Assembly: GCF_036010505.1 (NCBI RefSeq)
Contig: NZ_CP108569.1
Span: 5,819,001 to 5,883,000 of the forward strand
Reading direction: 5' to 3'
Source: Streptomyces sp. NBC_01197
GTDB taxonomy: Bacteria > Actinomycetota > Actinomycetes > Streptomycetales > Streptomycetaceae
Length of the DNA stretch: 64,000 nt
Part shown: positions 63,269 through 64,000 of the stretch, one piece after another
Layout of the letters: each line of letters begins with the position of its first letter
Position numbering within the stretch: position 1 is the first letter of the stretch
Position numbers and translations under genes: made by a program
Notes under the pieces: generated by a model
What the model was told of the DNA's origin: nothing
Databases searched by the model: none
What the model saw: the letters and a program-made list of their open reading frames with translations, nothing else

Positions 63269-63958
63269 GTGACCGCGCCACTGACACCTCCGCACCAGCC
63301 GCCGAACGACGACCCGTGGCAGAAGGGTCCTTCGGGAGCCACCCCCTGGCCGGGTCCGGAGCAGGCGGCGGACGACGGCCCCGGACTCCGCGCCGAGCTG
63401 GTGCAGGCCGCGGTCGTCGCGGTCGTGCTGACGGTCCTGGGGGTCCTGCTCGGCCTGCTGTGGATGTGGCTCGCGCCGCGCGTTCCGCTGATCTCCGACG
63501 GCAAGGCCGTCTACCTCAAGAACTCGGAGGGCGAGCAGGCGATCGGCGGGGACGGCACGTTCGCGCTGCTCGGGCTGGCGTTCGGCGCGGTGAGCGCGGC
63601 CGCCGTCTTCCTCTTCCGCAGGCGCGGCGGGGTGCCGCTGGTCCTCGCACTCGCCGTCGGCGGCCTGCTCGGCTCGCTGCTGGCCTGGCGCGTCGGAATC
63701 TGGCTGGGCCCGTCGCAGGACGTGGTCGCGGCAGCGAAGCACGCGGGCAAGGGCGTCACCTTCGACGCGCCGCTGAAACTGGCCGCGAAGGGCGCGCTGC
63801 TCGCTTGGCCGGTGGCAGCGATGATCATGCACCTGGGGGTGACCGCGGTGTTCGGACCGCGCGACCCCGAGCCGGAGTGGACCCCGCCGTCGCCGCCCGC
63901 CACGCTGCCGCCGCTGTCGTACGACGACCCCGCCCCGGAGCCGGGCGAACGGCGCTAG
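63269..63958 (+). CDS. DUF2567-type membrane protein
   Basis: This 229-residue actinobacterial membrane protein has a Pro-rich N-terminal tail (residues 1-45) and four helices: AAVVAVVLTVLGVLLGLLWMWLA, FALLGLAFGAVSAAAVFLF, VPLVLALAVGGLLGSLLAWRVGIWLG and ALLAWPVAAMIMHLGVTAVFG. A Pro-rich, acidic C-terminus follows. The first external loop (PRVPLISDGKAVYLKNSEGEQAIGGDGTF) is the most conserved part of the family. Function unknown. CACGAT lies six bases before the GTG and there is no Shine-Dalgarno, so it is a leaderless candidate. Confidence 0.85.
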   Translation: MTAPLTPPHQPPNDDPWQKGPSGATPWPGPEQAADDGPGLRAELVQAAVVAVVLTVLGVLLGLLWMWLAPRVPLISDGKAVYLKNSEGEQAIGGDGTFALLGLAFGAVSAAAVFLFRRRGGVPLVLALAVGGLLGSLLAWRVGIWLGPSQDVVAAAKHAGKGVTFDAPLKLAAKGALLAWPVAAMIMHLGVTAVFGPRDPEPEWTPPSPPATLPPLSYDDPAPEPGERR

Positions 63959-64000
63959 GTGTTCTGTCCGGCCGCCGGGCCGCCCCCCGGTCAGGCCGGC

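Overview
This window is chromosomal DNA of a Streptomyces-type actinomycete. The base composition is very GC-rich, GTG starts are common, and tightly overlapping ATGA/GTGA stop-start junctions are frequent. The gene order is the actinobacterial dcw (division and cell wall) cluster, and it carries Streptomyces hallmarks: SepF and DivIVA downstream of ftsZ, and no murC, ddl or ftsA inside the cluster. No tRNA, rRNA, insertion sequence, prophage or CRISPR array was seen. Most of the window is core genome.

Layout. 1-2410: the start of an endonuclease IV gene and a four-PASTA Ser/Thr kinase, both minus. 2597-4953: a thiO-thiS-thiG thiazole operon behind a TPP riboswitch, minus. 5055-8631: an FAD reductase, an Rv2175c-type DNA-binding protein, thiE and metF, plus. 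8682-13752: a Q/Y/G-rich membrane protein, a phytoene-desaturase-like flavoprotein (minus), a probable small-RNA locus, a HEPN protein, a methyltransferase and a DUF3040 protein. 13971-18798: a MoxR ATPase / DUF58 / transglutaminase operon, minus, with a carbonic anhydrase gene upstream. 20093-37836: rsmH-ftsL-ftsI-murE-murF-mraY-murD-ftsW-murG-ftsQ-ftsZ-pgeF-yggS-sepF-yggT-divIVA, all plus. This builds lipid II and the septum, then hands over to polar growth. 38198-41347: ileS with a T-box leader, minus. 41903-45001: a histone-H1-like TraR/DksA protein, lspA, a pseudouridine synthase and a GNAT protein. 45092-49260: two Tat-exported carbohydrate-active enzymes, the most accessory-looking segment. 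49519-64000: a Na+/H+ antiporter, a MscS channel, a dienelactone hydrolase, a DsbA-like thioredoxin protein, a DUF2252 protein, dnaE, a NYN-domain protein, an ABC exporter pair and a membrane protein.

Points that stand out. The isoleucyl-tRNA synthetase has a Gly-Ala-His-His signature where class I enzymes normally have His-x-Gly-His. A three-copy AGTGG array at 10-bp period, resembling MraZ boxes, sits on the rsmH promoter although no mraZ gene is present here. A structured intergenic region with a strong terminator and two families of short tandem repeats precedes the HEPN gene. A 16-bp tandem repeat block lies between two convergent genes. Several genes have a -10-like hexamer exactly six bases before the start codon and no Shine-Dalgarno sequence, so they are probably leaderless.

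Start codons were chosen from homologous N-termini, ribosome binding sites and stop-start overlaps. Many are GTG. Alternatives are given where the choice is open. No searches or structure predictions could be run, so family names rest on recognised motifs and gene order.
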